DNA of 64,000 nucleotides from Epithemia pelagica (lineage: Eukaryota; Bacillariophyta; Bacillariophyceae; Surirellales; Surirellaceae): the NCBI GenBank assembly GCA_946965045.2, contig OX337232.1:2790001-2854000 (forward strand). The letters run 5' to 3'. A program made the translations under genes and the position numbers. Below the pieces are notes generated by a model, which searched no databases, had not been told where the DNA came from, and saw only the letters and a program-made list of their open reading frames with translations. Numbering within the stretch: position 1 is the stretch's first letter; the number at the start of each line of letters is the position of its first letter. This document shows, one piece after another, positions 31,401-40,028 of the stretch.

Positions 31401-33472
31401 TTCGCGGCAGAAGCAAAATGCTCATTGTCCTCATTCTGCGTATTCTTCGACACATAGCATGTCATATACACGACACTACCACCATCGACACCCGCAACCA
31501 CATTGGTGTTACAAGCAAACAGATTACTTGCCGCACGATTATGGATATTCATCATAACATCTGCTCTGGAACGCTTATGACCTACATGGAAAAGCTGTCG
31601 TGCACGGTTGTTCCCTTTCCAGTCGTACCAATTAGTGTAATGCTCATCAAAAACCGAAGTGGTTTTTTCAAAGGGAAGGTTGGGAATCTTCATCCGGCAT
31701 TCTCCCCCTTTTTTGAAACATGCTGTACAGTGATTCAAATTATGTAGGTTCCTCAAAGCTGCGACAAACCTTGCAGCTTGTTTATCGTCGAGGATCTTCG
31801 GAACAAACGGATGATTATGCCGCATCAATGCAAACTCCATAAGTAGCTGATATTTTGTGTGTTGTGAAGAAACATGTGGCCAAAACGGTTCATCGTCCCC
31901 CCCCTGCAGAGAAAACATTGGGTCAAGTAGGATTTTTACCAGATCCTCACTTGAGTAGCCTTTGTCACAAGTCCCACACTTCATAATTTGTTTCCCACCG
32001 AAAGCCGTCTTTCCAGCCCGTGTACGGAGATTTCGCAAGTCCTGCGCACTGCAGTGCTCCAAGACAGACCCAGAGCAGCCATCATTTGTGCACACCGGTT
32101 GACAATCGTTACCATGCAATTCCGCACTTGACACGGCTGACACATATTTCTCCATTTGCTTCTTGAACGTATCCCTGAGGCTTTCATCCGATAGCCCATT
32201 TAGCAATTTTGCCCAATCTTTCACCCACAGCAGAAAATGTGCATGTAGGGTTTTTCGTCCCTGTTCCTCAACTGCGTAACACCACGCACTTATGTCTCCA
32301 AATATTCGAAAGCAGGGTTTGTTTTTCTGTTCAGTTTCGTCCCACCCTATCAAATGTGCGATTGTAATCCGGAGTACATTCTCAAAATCAAATGCACACA
32401 GCCCTGGATTATCAACCCTAATTTCCTTACATTCCTTAGCATATTTTGCAAGTTCACTGAAATCACAAGTGAATGGATCGGGTGGTGGACGCTTGCCCGT
32501 CCCGTCCGTCGACATTACCCTGATTCTGTAGTTAATTGCATCCTCTGGTGTAATGGTAAACAACAAAGACGGCAAACCATGATGCGAAATCATCGAAAAC
32601 ATTCTCTGTCGGGCCCTTTTTGCCGCACCCGACGTATGGCCCATGGAAGAAGTAATCGCTCTCAACTTTTGAAGAAACATGTATCCCGGGGTGGAACATG
32701 ACACGTTGTCCTGCATCATCCGCAAGGCCTCCTCAATTGCCTCTGTCGAAATATCTGGAAACGACTGTGCTTGTGAATCAGACACCCTAAGGAAAGTATT
32801 GGCAACCATTCTTTGTCTCTCAAACATATTATGAAGGACACATATAAAGGCTGCCCCATGAAAACGTGATGGGGCTAACATAGACAAATGTTTCAGATAC
32901 CCAACCCCCTGCCGCGATTCACCCTCCGAATTACGACCGCCAATTCTGTAGGGAAACTGAAGGGGGAACGCACGAATCAAGTTGTCACCCTCATAATCAC
33001 GGAGTAGATGTGGGGTTGGCCGGGATATCAATGTTGCTTGCTTGTCAGACTCTGGTGTTACTAAATTTTCTACAGAAGCATTTCTGAACTCCTGCTGAGT
33101 CGCGAACCCACCATTACCTGTTTTGGGTTCATCAGAGTCCGGGAAAACCGCATTGATTTCAAAAACCAGCTCGACATTTGACGACGATTCAGGAACAATC
33201 TCTGCTTTGTCAAGGAAAATTGGTTTCAGCATTGCATCTGTTGGGAGATCATATTCTGCATATAGTGGGTTATTTGCTTTTAACCATACCAGTGCATTTT
33301 GCATTTTTTCCCATCTCACTTCGGTTTTCTCCCTAACTTTTGCACGCTGGGATGACGTAAACGGGCCGCACAATACCACCGCGATTGTAGGAATGTATAA
33401 CTTCTTTTCTGCGTTTTCTTCCCCACCCAAGCTATCATTGCTTTCTCCTTGCTGGTGTCGTCGTGTGGTTGC
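28466..33472 (-). CDS. Helitron Rep-helicase main ORF, 1654 aa from a TTG
   Basis: Predicted rolling-circle replicase/helicase. It begins in the DUF6570-like part (IPTIAVVLCGPF). The Helitron_like_N region follows, with HUH motif KTLHAHFLLWV and the Tyr motif CYVSKNTQ. C-terminal is the SF1 Pif1-like helicase: Walker A SGAGGTGKSHVLK, TALTGAAAVGINGETTHNA, Walker B MLVVDEISFAS, FAGDFTQLKPV, ELRTNHRF, and motif V/VI region TGHKLQGRSL ... YVCLSRC. The open frame runs from the codon after TAG 33473-33475; the first in-frame ATG is at 33304, so normal initiation would lose part of the N-terminus. The catalytic body shows no lesion, suggesting recent activity. Confidence 0.88.
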   Translation of the reverse strand, partial: ATTRRHQQGESNDSLGGEENAEKKLYIPTIAVVLCGPFTSSQRAKVREKTEVRWEKMQNALVWLKANNPLYAEYDLPTDAMLKPIFLDKAEIVPESSSNVELVFEINAVFPDSDEPKTGNGGFATQQEFRNASVENLVTPESDKQATLISRPTPHLLRDYEGDNLIRAFPLQFPYRIGGRNSEGESRQGVGYLKHLSMLAPSRFHGAAFICVLHNMFERQRMVANTFLRVSDSQAQSFPDISTEAIEEALRMMQDNVSCSTPGYMFLQKLRAITSSMGHTSGAAKRARQRMFSMISHHGLPSLLFTITPEDAINYRIRVMSTDGTGKRPPPDPFTCDFSELAKYAKECKEIRVDNPGLCAFDFENVLRITIAHLIGWDETEQKNKPCFRIFGDISAWCYAVEEQGRKTLHAHFLLWVKDWAKLLNGLSDESLRDTFKKQMEKYVSAVSSAELHGNDCQPVCTNDGCSGSVLEHCSAQDLRNLRTRAGKTAFGGKQIMKCGTCDKGYSSEDLVKILLDPMFSLQGGDDEPFWPHVSSQHTKYQLLMEFALMRHNHPFVPKILDDKQAARFVAALRNLHNLNHCTACFKKGGECRMKIPNLPFEKTTSVFDEHYTNWYDWKGNNRARQLFHVGHKRSRADVMMNIHNRAASNLFACNTNVVAGVDGGSVVYMTCYVSKNTQNEDNEHFASAAKHMVCKMKTYLSNDLGDNENRENNTADTDNDRVLHGMRGLIGAVLLSTGAHVCSAPMAAFLLRNESRFGFSHEFAYVDLRDFESDKLEKFSCDAYDGEVFLKSSVADYLYRPHDLEGVCLYDFLCSYSVGRATSKNRGMEWVAEHPSRGNLVLKKNKKDKIPLISFLDFVDTKFFGDRSIDNVDASGDVVLDSGLAAMESYAKKACLLFYPFRQTGDLRSGNGRYLGKFQQGLAGGIILKQHLTVLSNIQDCRNSLNCGRPSDSLERVTEQPSLVVGDAGDSEEECETGIDPGMDAVFDELISCLDVSRPLLRNADGLLAVDSRFIRSCGTNKCGENLVVCPELPDSSPSVFRVSFDEQADSTTIVQHASVDEEVFESRRITYRRLHELSVRFRERVMGVDANSHLQATGTLENIRAYADVCFRSDVDQKRAFESIVAAFVLELYKEANRTQAAADSEDELEANHQNTRFLSLRKKELEKVNRGHQYIAFLSGAGGTGKSHVLKSVVRYAKSMCRNLSVKYDKRTIVVTALTGAAAVGINGETTHNACAINREVDGEVEEWTNAYMLVVDEISFASKDVLISLHHKLREIKENATARYGGIPVLFAGDFTQLKPVKGYPLFVYKDLEHWYEWVHTFMELRTNHRFVDDPDYGELLSRYRDIGPDAIDLDTLNTRVVGSPRGPRESDIPSTADYATKSNIDRAAINDAIFCKHLAETHSKDPERDPPLHTICVRASDLRWKKPKTRRDYVDFNSASKDMLYAYCGEGHVKSKDNKHYDPLLKFYYGRPLMINDNIDVERCVANGAMCTFREVVLMPGVTVGDMEKICIDGYFVWCVSVSQVQGLRVTMQDGVEGFVVNLEATKVTATVQFLLPEFGRNVRIKKTMRLKQFPINVSNARTGHKLQGRSLRHLVISSWDYTDNWVYVCLSRCATLNGLFLRQPLNLDKTRGISEECARFYELFRETKQLPEKVVLFEEERG

Positions 33473-33475
33473 CTA

Positions 33476-33718
33476 ATTACACCAATTAACAACGCCATTG
33501 ACGGCATCAAGGTCATTATAGTACAGCGAATGCCATCCCCTTATTGATTTATGGCTACCAGCGGTAAATGAAAAAATGTGTTTGTTTGTCCTAGCGGGCG
33601 CTATCATAGCCAATTCAACCTCATTAAGGTCTGTCAAACACACAGGAGGCTTTCCAATCGATAGGCCGTTAACAATGGCATAGCGTGGTGGGGTGCAGTC
33701 ACCTTTCTTGTTTTTCAT
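33476..33718 (-). pseudogene. Helitron N-terminal (DUF6570-like) segment, cut off by in-frame TAG
   Basis: Encodes PPRYAIVNGLSIGKPP ... LNEVELAMIAPAR ... GWHSLYYNDLD, the domain that normally precedes the Rep part of many Helitron proteins. It is in the same frame as the main ORF and separated from it only by TAG 33473-33475. Directly upstream, the frame reads CRACHSHLQNMKNKKGDCTP, showing that the domain continues beyond its ATG. Confidence 0.75.
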
Positions 33719-34164
33719 GTTCTGAAGGTGCGAGTGACAAGCCCTACAGCATCCAAGGCCTTCTTTTGTGCCCTTTTGGCGGGGTATGATTTGGGGGACA
33801 AAACCAAATTGTTCAGAAACTTATACTCCTTTCGCCTAGTCGTATAACAGTGCTGTGTATAGTGCTTCTGGATAGCAACCTGCCCTTCCTGTTTAATCCC
33901 ATACTCCAACAAACCCAAGTTCTTCTTCGACAACACAGAACACAAACGTTTGTGACGGATGTCCTGTATGGTCAAGCATTTCTCATCACCGTATGGAATC
34001 AATGTGTCACAAACACAGCATATTTTTGCGTTTGAGTTGCCCTGTGCGTCTGTGTACAACAACCCATTGCGCGCAGATTCTGCATTTCTAATGCCCTGAG
34101 ATCTTGCCCTAAAATCTGCATTCATGACTAAAATGAAGCTAAAAATCAAATAAACAAAATGCAT
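33715..34164 (-). pseudogene. Helitron 5' ORF (Cys-rich N-terminus), frameshifted
   Basis: 149 codons from ATG 34164, with ICCVCDTLIPYGDEKCLTIQ and FLNNLVLSPKSYPAKRAQK. The natural continuation (GCCRACHSHLQ) is in another frame starting about 33750, so one small indel separates this piece from the DUF6570 segment. Its TGA overlaps the ATG at 33718. Confidence 0.6.
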
Positions 34165-34171
34165 GTCGCTG

Positions 34172-34396
<225 letters not shown>

Positions 34397-36163
34397 CTAT
34401 GTTACTCAGTGTAAGTCGCTGTAAGCACGAAAGCTGTGGCGGGAATTCCTTTGTTGTCAGAAACAACTATTGAGGAAGCCTCTTTTCCAACAGCCGCGTT
34501 GCCGTAGTACCCGACTAATTACGAAACGCGGGCCCCTCACACCGTAGTAATCCAGGTTGTCAGTATATCACAGACAATAATGTCACGTGACTGGCAGCTT
34601 CACCTGTTAGGGATCCACGCACTGAGCCTGTCCTTGTAGTCTTGATACTTGAGTCTTGCCCAATCACTGTGGGATCGCCAGTCCCTTGCCCGTACTCCAC
34701 ACGGCCGACGACAGACGGCGTCCTCGGTCAACCAAGATTCAGATTTCCGTTCAGATCGCGAATCAGTCGCCCTCTTCACACGGCCGACGACAGACGATGT
34801 CGTAAGACAACCGAGATTCAGTTTCGGTCCCGCGGAATCAGTCGCCCTGTCCGTGATGCAGAAAAGAGTACCGACTATGTGGCGAGCACAGCCGCGACAG
34901 ATGTTTCGTTAGTGCGCAATGATGTGCCGTAGCACGCGGAGTTGTACCTGTCGAGTACTTTAAACTCCGCCCCCCTGACGGTATCCAGCCGGTCTGGCAA
35001 GGATCGCCCTCTTTTCAACCTTTCGGTCTACTTGTACTCAAGGTACGGGATGGGGGTGTACAACAATCTCTAGGGATTGGAAATCCAGTTGCCGGTTGGA
35101 TTGGTTACCACCGATGGTTCCCCGGATTTTGTTAGCAAAGACACAGAACTCACACACGGAATCAAGCGACACACTTCCTTCCTCAGATCGTTTCACACAA
35201 ACACACGTGGTTACACGTGGTTACTCAGCCGCCACAAGAACACGCGGTTACACAACAATACGTGTGATAAACTTCGTTCCAAGTACCAACAACCAACCGA
35301 CAAATTATGCTGTGAGCTGTGAACTGTGAACCAGCACCGGAATACAAAATAATGAAAGCAAGAAATAATGAGACAAGATGGATGGAGTGGATGCTGATCA
35401 GTTCCAATCCGTAATGTACTAGAAAAACGTGGACGGCACACAACTAACACGCCGGACTACTACGTTAATCACCACGCTAGAATAGTACCACAGACTGTAC
35501 TAGTGTTGTGTTTCACGCTGCGGTCGTGTTTGATTGTTGAATATGTGTGGTGCTTGAAAGATCGTGGAAATAGACTGCACGCCGTGGGCTGGTGGGAACG
35601 GACTAGGTAGTTTGATTGCTGTGCATCGCGTTGTTGTGTCTCTGTCAGCATTGGCATCTCCCCCGGTACGGCGTGGTGTTTCACGCTCTTGTGTTCCACG
35701 GTCCTCTTGCGGTCGTGGTTGATTGTTGAATCTGTTGTTGTTTGTGGTGTCTCCGATTGCATTGGCACTTCGTCGGGTGGTTCACGCTGCTGCATTCGTG
35801 GTTGATTGTTGGGTATGTGTGTAAATTGTTGTCGGTTGTGTTCCACGGTCCTCTTGCGGTCGTGGTTGATTGTTGAATCTGTGTGCTGTTTGTGGTGTCT
35901 CCGAATGCATTGGCACTTCGCCCGGTGATTCACGCTGCTGCATTCGTGGTTGATTGTTGGGTATGTGTGTAAATTGTTGTGTGTCCTGATGATGACATAA
36001 ATGGACCGTTGCAGTCCACGGTACGACTCGACCTGGATTCGACGTTAATGGACTGATGGAGATGGCACGACAATCAACCATAACAGCATTCATTTCCTGT
36101 TGATCTCATAAATCCGGCTGAGAACAATTTGTGTCTTATCTGGAGAAAGTTGAGTAAGACAGC
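34397..36163. other. Non-coding part of the mobile island with minor tandem repeats
   Basis: No supported gene. It contains a two-copy repeat of period 79 bp starting CACACGGCCGACGACAGACG (34698 and 34777), and the 147-bp tandem repeat listed separately. Minus-strand frames across 35469-36093 merely translate that repeat. Confidence 0.6.
35691..35984. repeat. Tandem repeat, period 147 bp, two copies
   Basis: Copy 1 starts at 35691 and copy 2 at 35838 (GTGTTCCACGGTCCTCTTGC ...). Both include TGCATTCGTGGTTGATTGTT and end GTAAATTGTTG. Copies differ by a few substitutions and indels. Confidence 0.8.
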
Positions 36164-37044
36164 ATGGTGAGTTCCGTTCGTCGTGCAATAACCATGGTGC
36201 TTGGCCCGGCGCTTACTTACCGTCCCCATTTTTGCAGACCAACGCAACAGAAACATCCGATGTGTCCCAGGGTGCGCACAGAGTGGTTACTCCCGTTAAG
36301 CTCAAGAGGAGTCCATTTGCTTCGAAAGGGAAGAAGAAAGTGAAGGACGTCCGTGCATCTGCGGCTGGGCCGCAGGTGACGGAAGTTCACCTCGAACAGT
36401 GTGGTCCGAAGGGAGCGTTTATTGTTGGGTATCTTAAGCTTCAGAAGGCGGGTGTTGAAGAATCGGGATATCTGAAGCCAGTCACTGACGAAATTCTCAA
36501 TAGTGCGCAAGGCGAGCTCGAATCGTATGACATGCGCATCACGACCCTACACCGTCGTGTGTCGCGCAAAAAGAATCTTCCGTTGGTGAAGGGCCCCCCC
36601 AAGCCGAACCAAGGTGTTTTTTTCTGGCCATGTGTTGTCGCGTGCCCGCCTACCGAGCACGATCCGTTGGTTGATAACACTGCGCACGCGCAGCTCAAGA
36701 AAGAATTCGCGGAGAAGCTAATCGAGATTCTTGAGCGCGCGGACAATGAGAACCCCAATGTTACTTGGGAAAAGGACTATATTTACAAGGCGGAGTTCGA
36801 CCACACTCAAAGCCCGCCTCGCGCGCTTGATCATCTATTTACAGATGAGCACGTGGCGGAAATAATCGATAGCTACTTGGCCGAGGAAGGGAGTCCCACG
36901 ACGGATTTTTATTCCCAGTTTTTTGACGGTGGTGAAGGTGGTGAACACGTGGAACATGACTCGGTTTTCAGCGTCGACCGTAACGGTCGTTATTCGAATG
37001 TCGCGCGCTTCAAGTTTGGATATCCCGGCATGACTCAAGGCTGA
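36164..37044 (+). CDS. Unknown protein, 269 aa, with an ATG-only first coding exon
   Basis: Spliced from exon 36164..36166 (just ATG) and exon 36238..37044. The intron (36167..36237) has a GTGAGT donor and a TTTTTGCAG acceptor; without it the frame has no ATG near its 5' end (the open frame otherwise starts at a TTG). The protein begins MTNATETSDVSQG and has a basic stretch (KLKRSPFASKGKKKVK). A folded-looking middle follows (EVHLEQCGPKGAFIVGYLKL, RITTLHRRVSRKKNLPLVKG, GVFFWPCVVACPP) with a helical acidic part (KKEFAEKLIEILERAD). I do not recognise it. It sits between the Helitron and a divergent pair of ubiquitin-like genes and may be mobile-element cargo or a domesticated gene. Confidence 0.6.
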
Positions 37045-37679
37045 GGTCTTGTATGGAGAGCACGGAGAGATGGGCCTTTGATTAGTTGTTGTAGTAATCT
37101 AATCTTTAAGTCTTAAGGCCGGCGCCGCAAGTGTTTCGTGCTTATAGGGTTGCATACAGATACAGGTGGTTGTCCTTCACTGCGATTCGCGGTGATTCTC
37201 CTACTTTCATTTTCCTCTCGCTCTGCACATGGGAGCGATGACGGATCTTTGGTTGGCACCATTGACAATTGACAAAGCGAGAGACAGAGAGACACCTACG
37301 TGGACATGGAAGAATACGAGACGTGCGTTTAGCGTTATTTGTTGACCATCCATCATCGACGACATGCTAAAGACCAAAGAAGCCTAATTGGCATCGGATT
37401 GTCCAAAATGATCGGGGAACAATGGCGATACGGCCAAATGGAGGCTCTCAAGGCTGCCGTTGTCCATTTGGCTCTCCCTCCCTATGGAAATGAACAAGAA
37501 GATCCCAACAAGAAGATCCCTATGGAAATGAACAAGAAGATGAATGCAAAAGAAACTACTGTCACCTAAATTGAGACGTGGTAAAGACGCAGACGGCGGA
37601 AAGGTACTCAATTTTTCACGTCAAAAAACAATGGTGTTTGGTTTCTTGATCCGCCGCAACTGGAGACGAGCCGCAACAA
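37045..37679. other. Intergenic, mobile island
   Basis: No supported gene. A short plus-strand frame with a repeated MEMNKKM element (37339-37569) was judged spurious. Confidence 0.4.
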
Positions 37680-38339
37680 TCAGACATACGCCTCTTCAAC
37701 CAAACGCGACGATCGGCACGAGTCTCGCTTGCCTCCATTGCTCTCCATTTGTTCGTTCTTGTCAACCAACACAACGGAATCATCATCTTCTTCTGAATCA
37801 TCGTCCTCATGGTCTTGCCCGTCTTGTTTCTCTTCTTCTGAATCATCATCCTCATGGTCTTGCCCATCTAGCTCCTCTTCGGAATCGTCTTCCTCTTCCT
37901 CGTCGTCTTGCTCATTGTCGCTCTCCTGTTTGCATTCTGGTGTGGACGAAAGCGAAAAATTCTCGGGAAGGTAAGTCTCGCCGAAATCACGATGACTTCC
38001 CATCACCATAGCCAGTGTAATAGCACCGTTAGTGAGATCGCTGTCGTTTTCGTACACATATGCCTTCATAGCAATCCGTTTTCCGTTTTGCTTGGTTAGG
38101 CGAATGTCACATAGTGGAATCCGCATCTTTTTTGCAATGGTGCGTAAAACGTGAATTGCCGTGGAGTACTTTTTGACTACGCAGGTACGGAAGTCGACCG
38201 TATCACTCACACGCACGTAACAATCCACGGGTTGGAAGGAACAGCCGCCGTCGATCGTTGTGCGTGCACGATAACCAGGCATGCCTGGATGACGCAAAAA
38301 GCCGGCACGGTTACGGTAGATGGCACGACGAGGATACAT
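37680..38339 (-). CDS. Ubiquitin-like family protein with acidic repeat tail, 219 aa
   Basis: The open frame begins at a GTG (38480), but the first ATG is 38339 (MYPRRAIYRN), preceded about 30 bp upstream by TATAAAG. Residues of about 27-120 resemble the second domain of the neighbouring 38624 gene: TTIDGG corresponds to STIEGG, TAIHVLRTIAKKMRIPLCDI to IRDVMAELYKTYLPGVDPGF, LTKQNGKRI to LKKSGTSDQLG, and NGAITLAMVM to NAIVTLELEF. That order of strands and helix is like a ubiquitin/beta-grasp fold. The C-terminal 95 residues are almost entirely Asp/Glu/Ser, with three imperfect DGQDHEDDDSEEE-type units. Function unknown; the tail could mimic nucleic acid or bind histones (speculation). Confidence 0.55.
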   Translation of the reverse strand: MYPRRAIYRNRAGFLRHPGMPGYRARTTIDGGCSFQPVDCYVRVSDTVDFRTCVVKKYSTAIHVLRTIAKKMRIPLCDIRLTKQNGKRIAMKAYVYENDSDLTNGAITLAMVMGSHRDFGETYLPENFSLSSTPECKQESDNEQDDEEEEDDSEEELDGQDHEDDDSEEEKQDGQDHEDDDSEEDDDSVVLVDKNEQMESNGGKRDSCRSSRLVEEAYV

Positions 38340-38368
38340 GTGACAATACAATGGAACAACCAACGTAG

Positions 38369-38375
38369 CTTTATA
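38369..38375 (-). promoter_or_regulatory. Candidate TATA box for the 37680-38339 gene
   Basis: TATAAAG on the minus strand, about 30 bp upstream of ATG 38339. This implies a very short leader if that ATG is used. Confidence 0.3.
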
Positions 38376-38564
38376 GCCATGGCACGGTCCGTCGTCGAAA
38401 TGTGTTTGATTGTTGGGTGGGTTTTCGGTTGGTTGTCGTGTCGGTCGGTTTCTGTCCACCGTGACGAGTTTCCACGGCACGACCTCCGTGGAGGTGTGGT
38501 TACGGTTTGCGGGTGGGTTTTTTAGGTAACAGAATAGAAGAAAAGGTTAGAGACGAAGTTGTCT

Positions 38565-38570
38565 TATAAA
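38565..38570 (+). promoter_or_regulatory. Candidate TATA box for the 38624 gene
   Basis: TATAAA 54 bp before the ATG at 38624. Confidence 0.35.
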
Positions 38571-38623
38571 TTTTCGTGTCCACCACAGTCTGCTTTTGTG
38601 CACTTACCTCAGTTGTCAAGACT

Positions 38624-39412
38624 ATGGTTCAGTTGGTTGTTTTGCCGTCGCGGCACTTCGTTGTTGGGGCCGACGACGAGATGGCGCAGTTTATTGTTAA
38701 AGTTTCGCCGACGTGGGGATTCGGTGCAATGTGCATGCAAGACACTCCACTCGACGTCATTCGGCTTCGCGTTTCCGAAGCGTTGGAGGTTCCGGAAACT
38801 TTGATTGGCTTGGCAGATGAAAAGACAAACCAGGTGATCGATGGTGGTGAGTCTCTTGGTCATGACGGACGAATCATGCGAGTTCGGTGGTCAGTGGATT
38901 CGAGTGAGGGACACAGCTGGGGATTGCCTACGGTTGAGCAAGATTTGGTATTGAAGGGTAGCTACAAGATCTATTTTCGTCCGCCTACTACGTCCAGGCC
39001 CTTTCCGATTGACAAGTTGTCGACGATTGAGGGAGGATTTTGTAATCGCTTTCCGTCTGGTATTCAACGCCCTGTCACGTTTGGTAGTCCGTCTCACGAC
39101 TGGCTCCCTTGCCGTGTCAAGACCAACAATTTGATGGGTGAGTTGATTGTTCATGTTAATCGTTTCTGGGAGATTCGCGATGTGATGGCTGAGTTGTACA
39201 AGACCTACCTACCGGGGGTTGACCCTGGTTTCATGATTCTCAAAAAATCGGGGACGAGCGACCAATTGGGCATTAATGCGACTGTGGTTGAAACAATTTT
39301 CGACGACAATGCTATCGTGACATTGGAGCTTGAATTTAACGTGGGATTGATGGATGCCGTTGTACAGGAACATCAGTACTTGAACTATTTTCCGCGTGTG
39401 GATCTCGTCTAA
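38624..39412 (+). CDS. Tandem ubiquitin-like (beta-grasp) domain protein, 262 aa
   Basis: The open frame starts at a GTG at 38576; the first ATG is 38624 (MVQLVVLPSR). Two regions have ubiquitin-like spacing. Residues 22-88 have strand IVKV, helix PLDVIRLRVSEALEV, then LIGLADEKTNQVIDGG and GRIMRVRW. Residues 163-240 have strand GELIVHVNRF, helix IRDVMAELYKTYL, then FMILKKSG and strand AIVTLELEF. A linker carries the family signature STIEGG (133-138). Two relatives lie nearby: a broken one at 27621-28167 and one with an acidic tail at 37680-38339. No conjugation-type C-terminal GlyGly is present; it ends in PRVDLV. Fold assignment is inference. It may be cargo of, or domesticated from, the adjacent elements. 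Confidence 0.6.
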   Translation: MVQLVVLPSRHFVVGADDEMAQFIVKVSPTWGFGAMCMQDTPLDVIRLRVSEALEVPETLIGLADEKTNQVIDGGESLGHDGRIMRVRWSVDSSEGHSWGLPTVEQDLVLKGSYKIYFRPPTTSRPFPIDKLSTIEGGFCNRFPSGIQRPVTFGSPSHDWLPCRVKTNNLMGELIVHVNRFWEIRDVMAELYKTYLPGVDPGFMILKKSGTSDQLGINATVVETIFDDNAIVTLELEFNVGLMDAVVQEHQYLNYFPRVDLV

Positions 39413-40028
39413 TCGGAAAGTACGAGGAACGGAGAGAGTGAATGGGTACGATCGGTTGTAGAAACGTAATCCCGCCTATATTCTAAAAAAACTTTAGTAT
39501 GCTAATACTGTACGATTTTTCGTCGGCACGCCAGATTCTTACTAAGAATGCCTATGTTTGGGGGGATCTTACTCCAATTTGTGTTGCCTTCGGATGCATT
39601 TCTACAAGTCTAGGTCTTCAGCTTCTATGTTTGGCTAGGTGTTAGTGACAAAGTTGCTAAAATCCTTATGGCGTGGGGGGATGTTTCGTGGGTTGGTTCG
39701 TTGGGCGTGATTCTGACGTGGAACAGCGTGGTGAAAAAATGAGTTTATTAATGGATTGATAAACAGACGAGATTCTGACGTGGAACAGCGTGGTGAAATG
39801 GTTTCTATTTAATGGATTGATAAAACAATGGATGACCGTTCTTCGATCATTGTTTTTCATCGGGGCTGAATGGTTTTGAATAGGGGTTGGCCCTGCGTTT
39901 TCTGCCTAACGTGGGAAGCTTTTGGTGAAAAGTACTGAATTTCGACTCTTGAGCTAAAAAAATTCTATCTAGTCTTTGTTGTTTTCCCACCCCCAGACCC
40001 CCTTAGCCTGCCGGCTTACCCGACACGT
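39413..40028. other. Intergenic and probable 3' UTR of the retrotransposon
   Basis: Contains the short tandem repeat listed separately. Sequence adjoining the ORF2 stop is likely element 3' UTR; no poly(A) or simple tail marking the element end could be identified. Confidence 0.35.
39709..39829. repeat. Tandem duplication, period 62 bp
   Basis: Two units starting GATTCTGACGTGGAACAGCG (39709 and 39771), each ending in an AATGGATTGATAAA segment. Confidence 0.75.

Larger units (their letters stand above)
28466..34164 (-). mobile_element. Helitron-like rolling-circle element, coding region
   Basis: One coding unit on the minus strand with an upstream Cys-rich/DUF6570-type region, HUH Rep domain and Pif1-like helicase. 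The unit is broken twice near its 5' end, by a frameshift at about 33735-33760 and a TAG at 33473-33475. The helicase body is open for over 1650 codons. True element termini were not located; a long (GTT)n tract begins immediately upstream, and a related cargo gene lies downstream. Confidence 0.8.
38340..38623. promoter_or_regulatory. Divergent promoter of two ubiquitin-like genes
   Basis: 284 bp between outward ATGs. It holds a minus-strand TATAAAG (38369-38375) and a plus-strand TATAAA (38565-38570), each suitably placed for its own gene. Confidence 0.5.

Noticed and set aside
33473-33475. Short intron removing the Helitron TAG
   Set aside because: GT and AG dinucleotides exist nearby, but any intron keeping frame would be about 10-60 bp with poor signals. 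A nonsense change is simpler.
35469-36093. Minus-strand repetitive frames (QFTHIPNNQPRMQQRE)
   Set aside because: They translate the 147-bp tandem repeat in two frames; no independent support for a gene.
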